Part shown: positions 1 to 14,900 of the stretch, piece after piece
Numbering within the stretch: the first letter of the stretch is position 1
Layout: the number at the start of each line of letters is the position of its first letter
Assembly: GCA_963277665.1 (NCBI GenBank)
Contig: OY728152.1
Span: 1,185,578,357 to 1,185,642,356 of the forward strand
DNA: 64,000 bases
Source of the DNA: Viscum album
Lineage: Eukaryota; Streptophyta; Magnoliopsida; Santalales; Viscaceae
Direction: 5' to 3'
Made by a program: the position numbers and the translations under genes
Notes under the pieces: model-generated
Databases searched by the model: none
What the model was told of the DNA's origin: nothing
The model's input: only the letters and a program-made list of their open reading frames with translations

Positions 1-2222
1 GGAATTAGGAAATTATTGGGATATGTGCGGACTACCATGGAATTGATTGATAAATAATAAAAAATGAATTTTATGCTATCATTTATGGAGGATATAATAA
101 TTTTTTATAACTGGAATATATCTAATAAAATTATTTTTACATACTTAATAATCAATGATTTTTATAATGTATTATTGTAATTCATGTTATCACCATATTT
201 CAGGATAATTCATTATGAATGTTCTCAAATATATTGTTATATGATTTTTAAATTGAGACATCATCACGATTAAATAATACTAATAAGTTCATTTTGTGAA
301 ATTCCTTCAATGTTGTTGGATCATAATAATTTTGAAAATTTTACTATCTTTAAATTGATTATGTTTATATTTGAATGATTATTTATAGATTGATGTATTA
401 CATCACCCTATTATACAAATTATTTTAGGATGTAACATAGAAATATTTCAATGATGAATCAAGGTAACATATAATGTTTATAGAAATGTATATATACTTA
501 AATTTTTAGATAATTAAAGAATTCCCTCACTTTAGAAAAAGGGTTGAAACAAAAAAATTCATATTATCGTCATTTGTAATGAAATAAATGACCTTTTTCA
601 TAATAATCTTTTAAAAATTTGGGGACATTATAATTTAGCTGAACATGTTATATGTCACTCTGAAGTAGGAAATATGGGTTATATATCCCTTCTATGTCAT
701 GGTTCTTAATAATTTATCATATTCTAAACCCTGGACATGTGCTTAACATCACATTTCACTTTCCGTCATATAAATATGTTGTGGTTTTCAACATATTTAT
801 GATGTCTGTTTTTCAACAATAGTATTTTAAAATATAAAAATATTTATTACCATGATAATGAACAAATTGAGTGGGTGAAACTTAATTATGATGTTGACAA
901 TGTAACTACCCATGAAATGAGTATATTTTTAATTTATAAAAAATTTAATTTTGTATCTACATTTCTTTATATTGAAACCATGTCAGTATAACACTACACA
1001 AAATAGTTAGTTAACTTATGTTTATAAAATTAAATTCATTTATTGATTAAATTTTAAGGTAAATTATGAAACTAAAAAACCTATAATGAAAATGATACAA
1101 TAAACAATATTAGATTGTTACTCCATTCTAGAAAATATTTAAAATGATGGAATTCCTCATAATGTATAGACACATTTCAATTAAAGAAACCTTCATCTCA
1201 TGGTTTTTTATGATGAGATCCTAATGGTGGTATGACTAATATTCCCAATTCTATATTTGTTAATCCTATATTAATTCCCCATCATTGAATCAATGTATCT
1301 AAATCTTATTTTCTATCAATCCAATAGTTTTGTTCGTCATTCAGATCAACTCACATTTGACTTTCCAACATTTGATGTGTGTCCTCCTCAGGGATATTGA
1401 CCTGGAAGGACTCCTACAACATCTAGTCTTTAGAATGATGTAATTTTTACTAATATATCTCAATGTAAACCACCTTCTTATATATAGTCTTTTTAGAATT
1501 ATCTATTATTTTGATAATTATATTTTTTTACAATAAAGAACACGTTATAAATCCTTTTTACAAGAAGCCTTTATTAAAACGAATTTTATAAAAAATTTCC
1601 CATTTAAATTTTCAAAATAAAATTCATTTTATAATTACTAATGATATAATTAGCTTATTGAAAATTTTGGGAATGTTTTTGGGAAATATAAATTTTTGAT
1701 GGATATTGAAAAATGCATCATTTTATTTAAAAATTCCATTTTGATTAAAAGTTTATTAATGTAAATTTATATTTTAATTATATTATTAATGTAAAAAATA
1801 TTAATAGATAATATATTAAACTACTGTATGTCATTGGAATCATTTTTTACATTGAAATTTGATATAAAAAAATATTAACCTTTTCACCATTTTTACATTA
1901 AACCCAAACATTCTTGCAACATCTGTGGGATTCCCATTAAAAGTAAATTTCCCACATCTTTGATTTTACTTTAAGAAAAAATATACAAACCGTTTTAATA
2001 TTTACAATATTTTTTATCTATAAAAATAAACATAATTTTTGGCCAAACTGATTAGTGAATGTGATTAGAATTAATTATAGTGATTAAGGTAAAATTATGA
2101 TTAACAAGGGGCATAAAAACAATCGTGGGGTCCCAAATAACATAGACACATTACAAAAAAATTGCAACCAATATGACTACCATAACTCCTTTATGTTCAA
2201 ATTTTAGGGTTTATTGGGACAG
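1..2222. other. AT-rich DNA without recognised gene
   Basis: No coding similarity, LTR pair or RNA gene could be recognised in this stretch. It ends at the proposed target site of the L1/L2 element. A block near 1,920-1,960 (a GTGGGATTC-like segment followed by A-rich sequence) faintly resembles sequence just upstream of L2 near 8,000, so this may be another decayed internal region of the same gypsy family. That resemblance is too weak to assert. Confidence 0.4.
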
Positions 2223-2227
2223 TATTT
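2223..2227. repeat. Candidate target-site duplication, left copy
   Basis: TATTT directly precedes the LTR start TGTAACACCCC. The matching position after the second LTR (11909-11913) reads TATTA, which agrees at four of five bases. A 5-bp duplication is the usual size for Ty3/gypsy elements. The match is imperfect, so it supports the element boundaries but does not prove them. Confidence 0.45.
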
Positions 2228-5200
2228 TGTAACACCCCAAAAATTAGAGATAAATTTAATAAGGAATGCAATGCATAGAAAATGAGTCTTTCCAAAACAT
2301 CTCATTATTCTTATAATTATTTAAAAAATATATTTATAATCGAGCCATTAAACATAGTAACATTAATTCTAAAAAAATGCAATTTTTAATGGTTTCAAAT
2401 TAATAAACTATATTAATATTGAAATAATAAATATTCTATAAGTTAATAATCATATATTCAAAAATAAATTTGGTTGAATTTTTAGTCTTTTTCTTAGACG
2501 TTTCATTATTTAGATGAAAATTACAAAATACAGCATTTTAGATAAAAATAGCATTTTTTCATTAAAAAGTTTTATACATTAAATTTATCAATTATACATA
2601 TATTATTCTAAAGTAAATAATTTGAATCGTTTTTAAATTAACATTAGATATATATACATATTGAACTTTTTAATGTTCTATTTACCAAGAATCTTAACAC
2701 ACCTGCATGATTTGAATTACACATAATTTTTTTCACTTATTAGAAATGAATATTGAATATCTAACATATGTTGTTGAGATCAGTGTAACTTTTGGTGTAT
2801 TATTGGGTCAAATTAATTTGTGTTCTGAATAGTAAATTGTCACATTGTAATAGTAATGCAACCCTTATGAATAGTAATATGAACCTAAGGAATAATAAAT
2901 CAACCAAATGCATTAAAAACTCACTAATGAATTTATAAATAATATTTAATAATCTTGTAAATGACTGTATGATAATTTTATAACATTGTATATCTAATTT
3001 ATTATTTTATAATTTTTTAAATAAAGTGTTCATATTTTATTAGTCATAGATATTGAATTACAATTTCATAGTTCAAAAAATTATCTAAGATAAAAATTAC
3101 ATTCATGACATTTATCAAAAAATATGGTTTTATTTCCTTATGTTTTTAAGATAATTATATTTAACCTTTCATAATTTTTCATTGTGTATTGTAATCATTT
3201 ATAAATTTATAATCTATATTTAGTGATTAAATGATTATTTTGAATAATAATAAAATATATCATATTATAAAACATATTTTCATAAAATTTATTCCATTTT
3301 TTAATTAAACACATCAATAAATTAGTAGGGATATTTTTTATTCAAAAATACAAGAATTTTTTATTAATAATACAACAAGATAATTTCTTATATAAATTCA
3401 TTATAAGTAAATAATAAAATATTGAATGATTATTGATTGGTTTAAGCATAGTTATATAATACATAACCTAATTATATAAATATATTTTATGATAGTTCTC
3501 AATATATTCAAAAACATGATCAAATATAATAAACAATGTAATTAAATATTCAAAAAACACCCCTCACCTCACCTATTAATTCCACCCATCACAATCCATT
3601 TAACTCACACCATCCACGCTTTTTGGATTATCTAATTTATATCTAATCCCCTTTTTAATCCCCTATTACTCATCAAGGATAACTTGGTCTCTTAAAAATG
3701 AAAAAACCTACCCCCTTAACGAGGTTCTCAATGAGGGGAACTGAAGAGATAAAAATAATCTTCCTTTTCATTGTATTTTCTTCTGATATTCATCTATTTT
3801 ATTATTATATCACACCTACCCTCATAAAAATGTCTTCATAACACAAATTAATTATGTACATTGGAATTTTATTATTATTTGGGAATTATCGATCACCAAA
3901 CCCCTATCCACTCTCTTTTATTTTAGAAATGGAATTGTTGCCTATGATGTGTGGTTTTATTGCCTTCAAATATGAAAAGTTTTCATTTTCATTCACAATA
4001 TTCATAGTTTCTCATAAAAAAAATAATTGTAAAAATAGATTGAGAAATTTACATTTCATCACTTTTGGTGTTCTTTATATAACATATTAACATAATACTA
4101 AATGGTAAAACAAAACATTTTCATTGTGATCTAAAACTGAAAAAAATAGTCTTAACGACTATCATTATCAAGTAATCTAATGATTAATCCTCATACCTAT
4201 GAATAAAACAATATATAAACATAATTAAAATTATTTATGGTCATTAATTTCATATAATTCTAATTCTGGTGAATTATTCCCATTTTATATGAACTTAATT
4301 AACTCTAAACAAGTAAATCGATCTTGAAATCCAAGAAAAATAATGCATTATAATGATGAAATTATTCTATATAACTCATAAATATGTCCATAAATATTCA
4401 CAAAAACACTATAATGAATCCAATATAAACATAAAATGTTCTTAATTAATTAATTAATTAATGGATTTAATTTTATTATCCATGACATTAATTTCTTGTG
4501 CATAACACATTCAAAATTATGGTAAGAGTCTTCACAACTCACTTTTATTCCGGGAGATAAGCCTTATTCATTTCTATTTCAAGGGTGTTGTTTATGGATT
4601 CTGCCCACTCATGTATAATATCATGACGTTTATTTTTTTAATTATATTAATCTTCTTCTTTTATGATCATTAATTTTATGGGGCGTATTGTTATACTGTT
4701 AAAAAAGTTGCAAGGGATTCTCATTGAAGCTATATTTTAGCATTGGGTTATGCTTAATCTATCATGAAAAAAAGTAATTCATGATTATTATTATGTAATA
4801 AACATAAATTATATGTTTATTTTCGGAATTTTTGAACATATCTAATGTATTTTTGCAGGATAGGGAATTTCATGATTTCTAATGTTCCATTCTCAATTCC
4901 CCGAAATAAGCAAGGCCGATTAAAGGGAACTTCTCGAATTCATATCTGTTGTCAAGCTAACTCAATAATCTATTTGAAGCATGAATTTTTTATAAAGGCA
5001 CTGATTTTATCTTGAAAAAACAATATTTCATAATTTGTGGTTTTATATAAAAATTGATACCATGTCTGTTTTAAAAACACTTTTGTATTTTCCCCTTTCA
5101 CCACACTAAAGAGGCTAATTTTTAATGTATCATAAATGATATTTTTACATGTATTTACTACATTTTGAATTCCTGTGTGCCTAAAATATAACATCATTTT

Positions 5201-6170
5201 TCCACATTTTTTTCGATATACATCTTTTCAATCATAATTAACGACAAATACAAATGATTTTCCATTATAACTCTTATTTACAAAGTTAAAAAGTTATTTA
5301 TCACTTTAGATTAACATATATGGGATATATAACTTATTCATCACTATATAATTGTGTGGTGGGTATATAATTCCATTTGATATGTTAAATCATTATGGGA
5401 CACATTTTGGAATATTTAATGACTATTTTCCTCAATAATTTCTCAATGATTTTGTTAGATTACGTTCATCCATGATATTTAAAAGTGGTATGAGATACGT
5501 TGACTTGACGATATATGTATTTCATCTAAAAAGAAATGCCATGGATTTAGTAAATTAATTGTGGGGACCCCTATAGCCTCTTAATGCATTGGTAGGTCTC
5601 ATTAGATATGCCATATTGGGGTTTTTCCCACTATTTATATATTCTTTACAGTGGCCTTAACAGTATATTGATGATTTTATCAATCATTATTGCATCATTA
5701 TAAAACTAGTAATTGGTAGCCCATGTAATTATTAAACTAGTATAATATCAGTGGTTTTATTTTATCAGAGCAGTATATAATAAACTTGTATTCCAGGAAT
5801 ATTATGATAAAGTATTTGTTTTAAGATTATATATATTTTATTTTTTCACCATGCCTAAATGTTTTGGTTTCCATTGTATTACTTACCCTCAACAAAAATA
5901 TTAGATAACCCCTTTCATTTGTTTCCATTAACCTGATTATGATGAAGGAAAGGATGAATATAATTTCAATGATGAAATTGATATCAATTTATTATATATC
6001 TTGTTATATTTTTTTTTCTAATGTATTATGTTTATACATATTTTTATCATACCTTTAAAGAATGCTAAACGGATTTTTCCTTTTGTATTTGATTCCACAT
6101 CATCATGGTTTTTTAATAAAAAATACACCAGATAAGGGATTTTGAGGTTGGGGAATTATAGTTGGTATCA
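2228..6170 (+). mobile_element. LTR L1 of a degenerate Del/Tekay-like gypsy element
   Basis: The block begins TGTAACACCCCAAAAATT, a start typical of Del/Tekay LTRs. It can be followed side by side with 8131-11908 over nearly its whole length. Shared landmarks include a CCATTA block about 110 bp in, an AATAGTAAT motif about 600 bp in, a pyrimidine-rich stretch about 1.3 kb in (3545-3670 against 9425-9540), an AATTAATTAATTAAT block (about 4441 against 10310), and a two-part ACTAGTATAATATC segment (about 5735 against 11655). It ends near a TTGGGGAATTATA segment just before a PBS-like site. Divergence is high, so the copy is old. The (TTAA) run at 4443-4462 is a microsatellite inside it. Confidence 0.65.
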
Positions 6171-6171
6171 T

Positions 6172-6184
6172 TTTAGTTATAGAA
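6172..6184 (+). other. Primer-binding site of the L1/L2 element
   Basis: TTGGTATCATTTT lies immediately 3' of L1. It resembles the TGGTATCAGAGC sequence complementary to initiator tRNA-Met that many plant LTR elements use. The first eight bases of that motif match and the tail does not. Its position at the LTR/internal junction is what makes it credible. Confidence 0.55.
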
Positions 6185-8130
6185 CAAACCTTGTAAACAA
6201 TATTTAGAAAACATATATTAGATAGAAAAACCTGAAGATAATACATGAGGATAAGTATAGAATAACCACCTATAATTTCTGTATGGTTGAGATTTTTTTG
6301 TACTTCTTAGAAATACATCAATATCAAGATACTACAAGTGGACATTTTTCATAAATAGATGTACCTAGGGGTAAAAACTATGACAAGGTGTCTTGAGCAT
6401 GAATTGGGGTAACCCGGTAACCGAAAATGTGCCTCACTATGCGCCTGGACTAACACACCTAGGGGATATGCATCAGATAGTTCATATTTTCAATAAAAAT
6501 AATTATGAAGGATTTAAATTTAAATATATCCAAAAAGAATCCATATTTATTTTTATAAAATTCTCTATGAATAATTTTATTTTAATTTTGATTAGGTATT
6601 TCACTAGTTTTGGGATTATACATTTCATATCATAATGTTATGATCTAATCTACTATATGAAATTATTTTGAAATAGTGCACACCATAAGAAATGGGTTAT
6701 GCATCAATACACATGATCCAATTATTAAGAATAATTATTTAACTAATAGGTTTAATACATTCTTTCGAAAGTAAATAGACACTGAAAAATTCTAATCATA
6801 TGAGAAGAAACTATTATATTCTAACAATAATGAGAACAAGTTTTCTATGTACTATTAATTATGAATAAAAAATGTTAATGATAGTGAAAAAGGAAAGATA
6901 TGGATAAATGCAGAAGGGAAATAATTATATTCCCACTTGATATCATTGTGAATGAAAAGTCCTCATTATATTGATAGGAAGAAAATGAGTTTCATTCAAG
7001 TGAGATGAAAAGGTACAATATACTAAAAATTGTATGTAAAAATATGTATCCAGAACACAGTTAATTGACTAAAAATAGAGGGGTCTATATGAAAATTCAC
7101 ATCCCATGATATAAAGGAATATATACAAAAATATGATAATGGGTCCAGTCCATGATTATGGTACTTCCACAGATGAATAAGAATAACTAATGTTCTTACA
7201 ATAGTATTAATGAGTTATTTTTACCAAGAATTTTATAAATGATTTTATTGTTATATGAAATATGGAATATATAATTATTATACTACAATACTATTTTAAT
7301 ATGGGTTTGAATTTATATATTGAATTTTACAAAGAAATATGATATGGTAGAAATTTATTCATTAGAAAACACATGGTTATGTGAATGATAAAACTTAAAA
7401 TATTCTTGGAGATGAGATAATGATACTTGATAGAGAGATTATTGGGATGGATATAGTAAATTGGATATTATTATCTACAATTAGAATGATTCCAATGTGT
7501 TTTATCATGATGTTTTTGAAATGCCTAACCATTTATGAAACATTTTATGTTGATCATAGTTTGAGGTTTTAGATTTTATTGTTTTACTTCAACACATGGG
7601 GCATCCTATTCTATTATATTATGTATAGATACATCCGGATGAAATCAATAGATAATATTGTGTTTTTGAAATTGAAACTTATATTTAAAGTCTTTTGGAT
7701 TGTAATAATTCCTCAACACTATGAAAAGATTCATAAATTTTTTTTCTTATGATCATAATTTATAATGGTGCCAATAAACATTTCATAACTATAGTTTGTG
7801 GTTTTGAGGTAATCAACATTAATATGAAAATGTTAACTATCACATTCCATTAGAACATTATAGTCTTATTTTTCATCCATGTCTAGGTTTTCACATCCCA
7901 CCAATGTCATCCCATTAAAATGAATAATTTTTTGATGACCACCACATTTCCCATATTCTCTTTTTTAGAGGATATTTTTAACCATATTTCCAATGTGGGA
8001 TTCAAAAAGGGAAATTTACAATTATCAATAGTTATAATTGTAATTTCAATTTGAAGTTAGGAGGACTCAATTTATTGCGGGACTATAGAATATTGCACCA
8101 CCAAAATTTACAAACAAATTAAACATATAA
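6185..8130 (+). mobile_element. Short internal region of the L1/L2 element, no coding capacity seen
   Basis: Only about 1.95 kb separates the PBS from L2, whereas a complete Tekay interior is around 5 kb. I could not recognise gag, protease, RT or integrase in it. A GC-richer island at 6360-6480 carries two copies of ACCTAGGGG (6363-6371 and 6457-6465). About 230 bp before L2 a CACATCCCACCAATG segment resembles the corresponding position before L4 and L5. The element is therefore either a deleted copy or a non-autonomous derivative that never carried pol. Confidence 0.5.
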
Positions 8131-11100
8131 TGTGAGGCCTGAAACACTAATTCTCTATGAACTACCAAATTGTTATTCTAATTATTTAAAAAAGTTATTC
8201 ATAACCTAGCCATTATACATAGTAATATAAATTTTAATTACTACAATTAAAAGATATTTTTATTGGTTTAACAAAAAGAATACATATTTATAATGAAATA
8301 TATAATTATTGGTAAAATGAAAATAATTTTATCAAAATTATCCTAGGGTTAGTATTTTATATTTTTACAAGATGTTATAATTTTGTATGAATATAAAAAT
8401 GTATTTTGTTTTAGTTAAAACTATATTTTTCATTTAAATAATTATTCTACATTAAGTTGATCAGTTATTCCTATATTAATACAATGTGGATCATTGTAAT
8501 CATTTTTATGTTGAAATTATAAAAATATTCAGGATTATGTTTTTAATGTTATTTTTACAGTGCATCTCGCCACACCATCATGATTATTATTAAACATAAA
8601 TTTTCAATGTCTCTTAATTGAATTTCAAAATACAAACATACATTATTGTGATCAGTAAGATATTTACTGTCTGAATGGATTTTTATAATTTTAGCGGAAA
8701 TATTCACTTGACATTTTGTAATAGTAATGTTAATCTTATAAATAGTAATATGACCCTTGTAAATTGTAATGAAAAAAAAGAAAGTTAATATCAACCAAGA
8801 AAGTATAATATAATTTAGGCATCTTAAAATTGAATGTATGGTATTATTATAACATTGTATATGTAAAACAGAATTTACAAAATTATTAATTATGTGTTGG
8901 ATGTTTGGTAAGTAATAAATATTTAATTAAAATAAAATAAATAATAAAATGTTTGAAAATTGAATTTATCTTCATTAAATTTATACCTAAATAATGGTTT
9001 TGACATATGATTTTAGTTTAATTTTATGAGACCTTTCTTAAATTTTAAGATTGTTATAAAATTAGTTAAAAATATAATGTATGTATTTCTTATGTAAATG
9101 ATATTTTTAACAGAAAATTAATTTATAATAAATAGAAAAAATTTTTCTCAAATGGATTATGTTTTTTAATTTTATGAATAAAAAAAATTACAGTTAAATT
9201 TTTGAATTTTTATAAATTACTACAAATTTTTTATTGTAAAATACTGTAGTTTATGGTATAAATACATTATAAGTTAGATACACTATTCCATGAGGCATCA
9301 ATATTAAAAGATAGATAATCTAGAATTTTCATCCATTATCTACAATATATTTGACAATAATTCTAAAAATATTCATTTTCTTGAGCCTGAACAATAATCC
9401 AAGGACTAAATTATTCAATAGACATGCCCTCCTCCACTATACATACAATCCTCAAAACCATTTCTACTCACACGATCTGAGCATTGAGAGTTGTCAAATT
9501 TCATCCTAATCCCCTTACAAGGCCCCATACCCATGTCTATGAAAATTTTTTCCAAAAAAAGACAACACCAAATCTCTTTAAGAAGGATATCATGGAAATA
9601 AATTCAAGAGATAAAAATCCTCTACCTCTTCCATTTATTTTTTATTTTCATGTTGATTTAATTTATTAGTCTCTCCTCACCAACCAAAATAAAATTATTT
9701 TTATATAAAAAGTACCTGAAATTTATGGTAGTTTTATTATGCTAATGGAATAATCCATCATCAAACACTTTACCCGATCTTTTATTCTAAAACATGAAAT
9801 GTTTTCCGTGAGGAGTTGTTTTATTTCTTTAAAGGATGAGAAGTTTTCATTCTCATTATACATGTAGAATGTTGTTCATAAAACCAATTGAATGGTTTAA
9901 ATATATGTTAATATTTATATTATGACCCTTTTTGGTTTGTAAATACCATATTAACATAATAATAATTAATTATAAAAAACCAGTTAGTTGTGATATAAAA
10001 CAGGGAAAATTTATCTAAATTATGATCATTAATATATTCTTCAGTAAATCATCATAAAATCTATTAATAAAAAAATATATAAAACAAATTACAATTCCGG
10101 ATTTCCATTAATTAAATATAATCCAATCTATCGAGAATTATACACATTTTACATGAATATCATTACATAAAAACAGGAAACAAAATCAGTAAAACCATAA
10201 AAATTAATGCATTCATATGATGATATTAACCTCTATATATCATCAATGATTCTATAAATGACTTTTAAAAACTATAAATAATAAAAAATATATATATATG
10301 GATATGGGATAATTAATTAATTTATTAAATTAAATTATCTATTTAATTAATATAAATTATAGAACACATTCAGACACAATGTAATGGTTTTCTCAACTGA
10401 CTTTCATTCTTTGAGATATGCCATCTTCACCACTATTTCTTCTGTGTGGTGTATGAATACTTCACATTTATTTATCATATCATGAATATATTTCATTTCA
10501 TTGAATTATTAATAATATTTTATGGTGACCAGTTTTATAGGGGATTTGATTAGACTGTTAGATAAGTGGCATTGGATTCTCATCAAACCATCATTTTACA
10601 TTTGGATTATTATTCCACCCAACTTATCCAAATTTATTTATAAATTATTCATCTATAATATTAATAAATTATATGTCCCTTTTACAAAATTATGTACCAA
10701 TATCAAATCATATTTCTTGATGGGAAATTACATGTTTTAAAATTTTCTTTTCTCAATTTCTCTTGATAATCAATCCAAATTATAGGGAACATCCTGATTT
10801 CTAACCCATTATCAAGAGGACTCTATAAACTATTTTATAAAACTATGAATTTTCTAAAAACACTAATTATATCATGAAAAACGATATATATTGAATTTTT
10901 GTTTTATATAATAGAAATTACTTGTCTTTTATAAGGACTCCTTAGAATTTTTCCCTTAAAGTGCAGTTAAGTGTCTCATTCCTATTTTTTCTTAAATGAT
11001 CATTTTACATGTTATAAATACATTTAGAAATAGTTTATAGATAAAATATAATTCATTTTTCCATAAAATATGTTTTTTGGGATATATACATTAACAGTAT

Positions 11101-11908
11101 AATTTTATCATAAATATAAATGATTTTCCAAAATAACTCTTCATTCCAAAGTAAAAACATTTTCTGTCATCAAACATAGACTACAATGAGATATATTGCT
11201 TTTTCACCACTATTTCATTGTTTTTGGTTTACTTAAATAACTATGATATGTTATATAATTAATTATATTATTCTCATGAAATTATACATTTTTAATGGTA
11301 AAAGGGATTATTATTTAAATAATTCAATGTGGAATGGGAGAGTTTGGAATGTGTAATTATTATATTCCTAAATAATAATCTACATGTTTTTTTAGAGTGA
11401 TTTCATCTATGATAGATCAATGTGATATGATAAAAATTTATTTAATTATATATTCTAATTGACATATGAGAAATGCATTGGGCTTAGTATGTGATGGGTG
11501 GGACCATTTATATCCACTCTATGCATCGATAGGTCATATTAGACAAACTATAACATGTTTTTACCCATTAGGTATAGTGTCATGGTAGAGGGATACCAAC
11601 ATTATGAATTACCTCAATATGAATCTAGTAATATAACGTCCATGTAGTTATTCTACTAGTATAATATCCATGGTTATGTTTTGTTCTAGAATTATTTAAT
11701 CATCTTGTATTACTAATATATTATGATCAAAATATATTTTAAGGGAATGTGTAATATTAGTTATTAACAATGAAATATTTTCTTGGGTTCTACTATATTA
11801 CTTACCCTTATTGGGAATATAGGCTCACCCATTTCATATAATCTTTTCCCAAGGTAATTAGGAATAAAAAAATTAATAAGATTTCAATTATGGGGTTGAG
11901 GTGTTACG
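8131..11908 (+). mobile_element. LTR L2, partner of L1
   Basis: The start TGTGAGGCCTGAAA aligns with the L1 start TGTAACACCCCAAA, and the end GAGGTGTTACG is a decayed form of the usual GTGTTACA. About 110 bp in, ATAACCTAGCCATTA matches ATAATCGAGCCATTA in L1. Around 8,705-8,770 there are two or three units of a motif like TAGTAATATGACCC, the same motif as in L1. Length (3,778 bp) is close to L1. The bases that follow, TATTA, nearly repeat the 5 bp before L1. Confidence 0.65.
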
Positions 11909-11913
11909 TATTA
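11909..11913. repeat. Candidate target-site duplication, right copy
   Basis: TATTA follows the end of L2 and matches TATTT at 2223-2227 in four of five positions. Confidence 0.4.
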
Positions 11914-14900
11914 CATGAAATTTCCCAATATGATATGATATGTATGGAAAAAACATAACAAGAAACTTCTTTTCATTTGTAATTTATAAAAGATTGATAT
12001 ATGTACCAAACATCAATTTACTAGTCATAAATATCGATTTTGATGATAAATGGGGTTTTTTATCATAAAAACATATCCCTAATTTTTTTATATGAATTAG
12101 TTACTTTTAATGCTTCAAAAACACAAATATAGTGATTATTTAGTAAATAATGAACTAAAATTAATAATACTATAAATATTATATGTGGATAAAGTTACAG
12201 AATTAGTATAATTATTTATTATTTTTGAATAATATATAATGTTACAAGAAAATTACATAATTAATTATTATTTCCATAAGTTATTAAAATTTTTAGGTTA
12301 TATTTATTTATATAATGTAAAAATTAATGTAAATGGTATTTTAAGTTATATTATATTTTATTACCTGATTTGAAATTGATTGAAAACCTATATTTTCAAA
12401 TATTATTTTTAACTATGATTAAATTATAAATATGGTATATTTATCAACCAATCTGTCAATTTTAATTATCATTTTAACCCATAGTTTATAAAAATCATTA
12501 TTAGCACGGTTTGGGTTAAAGAATTATTTAGGTGTGTTAGATATGGTTCTTTTAAAATTCATATAAAACAAAAATGTAAATTTTATTTGATATGTTATAG
12601 GTCATATTTATAATTATTTGGATATATATTTTGACATAAAACTGAAATTAATTTTGTCTTCAGGTTTTATTTACATAGGATATAAAACTAGTTTCTTTTT
12701 TAAAAACCAAAATGATAAAATTGTTGAAACATACATGATAAGGATTCAAATTAAAATGTTCAAGTAATATTTATCTGTTGGTGGATTTTATTAACAATGA
12801 TTCCCCACTAGACCCTTTGTATCCATTGTTGCATAACATTGTGTAATTTAAATCTCCCAGTAATGTATAAATTATGGTATTTACAAGAATAACACTTCTC
12901 CTCCGCTATAAAAAAATTCACTCATCCCATTATTCACACCTCTCTAGATACACTGGAAAGAAAAAAATATACCTAATTAGGCTACCAAAACAACTATACT
13001 CATCTTGAAATATTACCATGGTAATAAAACTGCCCATACATATCCTTTTTTGCAATGCAAGACGCGTTACCCAAATAATAGGTTACATTTTTCATTACGA
13101 TTTTTAGTTTCATTTTCATTATTCCACACATAAAATCTCCTTATACCATGATTGTTTAACAAAAATAGTATCATAAATATGCTAAGTTATATTTATGTTA
13201 ATGTATATACATACACATACACAAGCATACTTATAATGGGTAATAGAGCGATAATGTTTGTGTATATCGAAAATCCACCACACAAAATTATGTCATTCAT
13301 TTTTTTATTACCCCCTCACATGGATTTGAATTTTGATTTAAATATATTTAATATATTATAAATATGATATTAATTATTTGTTAATACTTCATTTATTATT
13401 TTATAACAAATTGAATTATTCATTTCATTCATTGTAAATATGATAACATCCTTTGTATAAGTATTGACAAATGCCCACACAAAGAGATGGGACTCGTTCA
13501 CACAATTAATGGAAAAAATAATGGATGGATTCAATTTTTTTATGTAATTTTTTTTTCATATATATGATATCAATTACATAATTAAATTTTTGGAATCATA
13601 ATCTACCATTTTATTTATTATCGATTTCTCACATTGAAATGTGATCATGTCGGTTGTGGGTGTTTGAAGGGCCAGCTCCCTAACACGATGTGTTTAATTT
13701 TATAAAAAATAATTATAGATATATTTTTATATATGAATAAGTTAAATGTTATTTATTATATAAATATCATTTTGGAAGGTTATATTTTAACTTACCTAAA
13801 TTCCAAGACATCCACTGTTGCATGAGACTGTTTCACACATGTTTGTACACCCTTACATCAACATATTTGTAATTTTGGCCCATTTTTATTAACCATACAT
13901 CAGTACTGTTTCTAAAATTAATATTGATGTATAATGATAATAATTATGTAATTATTATTATTCAATAGATTGTTATATAATAGACAATTTGACCATAGTC
14001 TACCTACCTATACTGTTTTAACAGATGAATGAAATATTTTCAAAAAGACATGAATAATACTTAATTGTTCAAATAATTACTAAAGTTGATAATAAGTGAA
14101 ATAAAAATAATTAAAAAATGAAAAAGGTTATTAAGATATTTATAATTAAAATATTTTTATCATTAATAAAAATATAGACATATATGAAAATTTAGCCTTT
14201 ATGTAAAGAATTTCATGTCAATTTACATTCCACTGAGAATTATTTGTTATCATGCACCAATTCACATTTATATGCTGGGTATACTACCCATTAAATAATT
14301 ATATTATAAGTATTTTTATTCTAATGATATTTAAGTTTCATTTAATGGAATTAGATCAATGGTATTATTATTGAAATGATTCAATGTTGTATAGGATAAT
14401 GTTGAATGTTAAATGATTATTATCCCCAATAAATTTTAATAATATTTCAATGGTATTTCCATTCAACAATGTCAACAACCCTTATTGTTACTTATACTCT
14501 ACTGAGTAATTATTGATAAAGCCATATATTTAATTAAATTACTATAGTTGATGATAATTAAAAAAAATTATATTAAATCATTAATTCGATATATGAAGAA
14601 TGATTTGGACTGGTCTGACCGAGGTTAGGGGCCGTTTAATGTCAGACCCATGATGCATCAGTATTCTCATGGGGAAAAATTAAGTTAGACAGTCTAATCT
14701 AAATTATGACCAATATGTCATAAAATAAATTTTAAATTGTATTTATATTAGATATAAGATTTTCCAATCCAAATCATTTTGTACCTAGTATATCATAAAA
14801 CATCTTGTGAATAGTTCTAATTGTAAAGGTACTAAAGACATAGGAAGCATATAGTCCAATAATTAACAATTTCCCTAATTTTGATTTAGTTATTATTTAT

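Noticed and set aside
3854..4090. Short plus-strand open frame in L1
   Set aside because: The matching part of L2 (about 9,690-9,930) does not preserve it.
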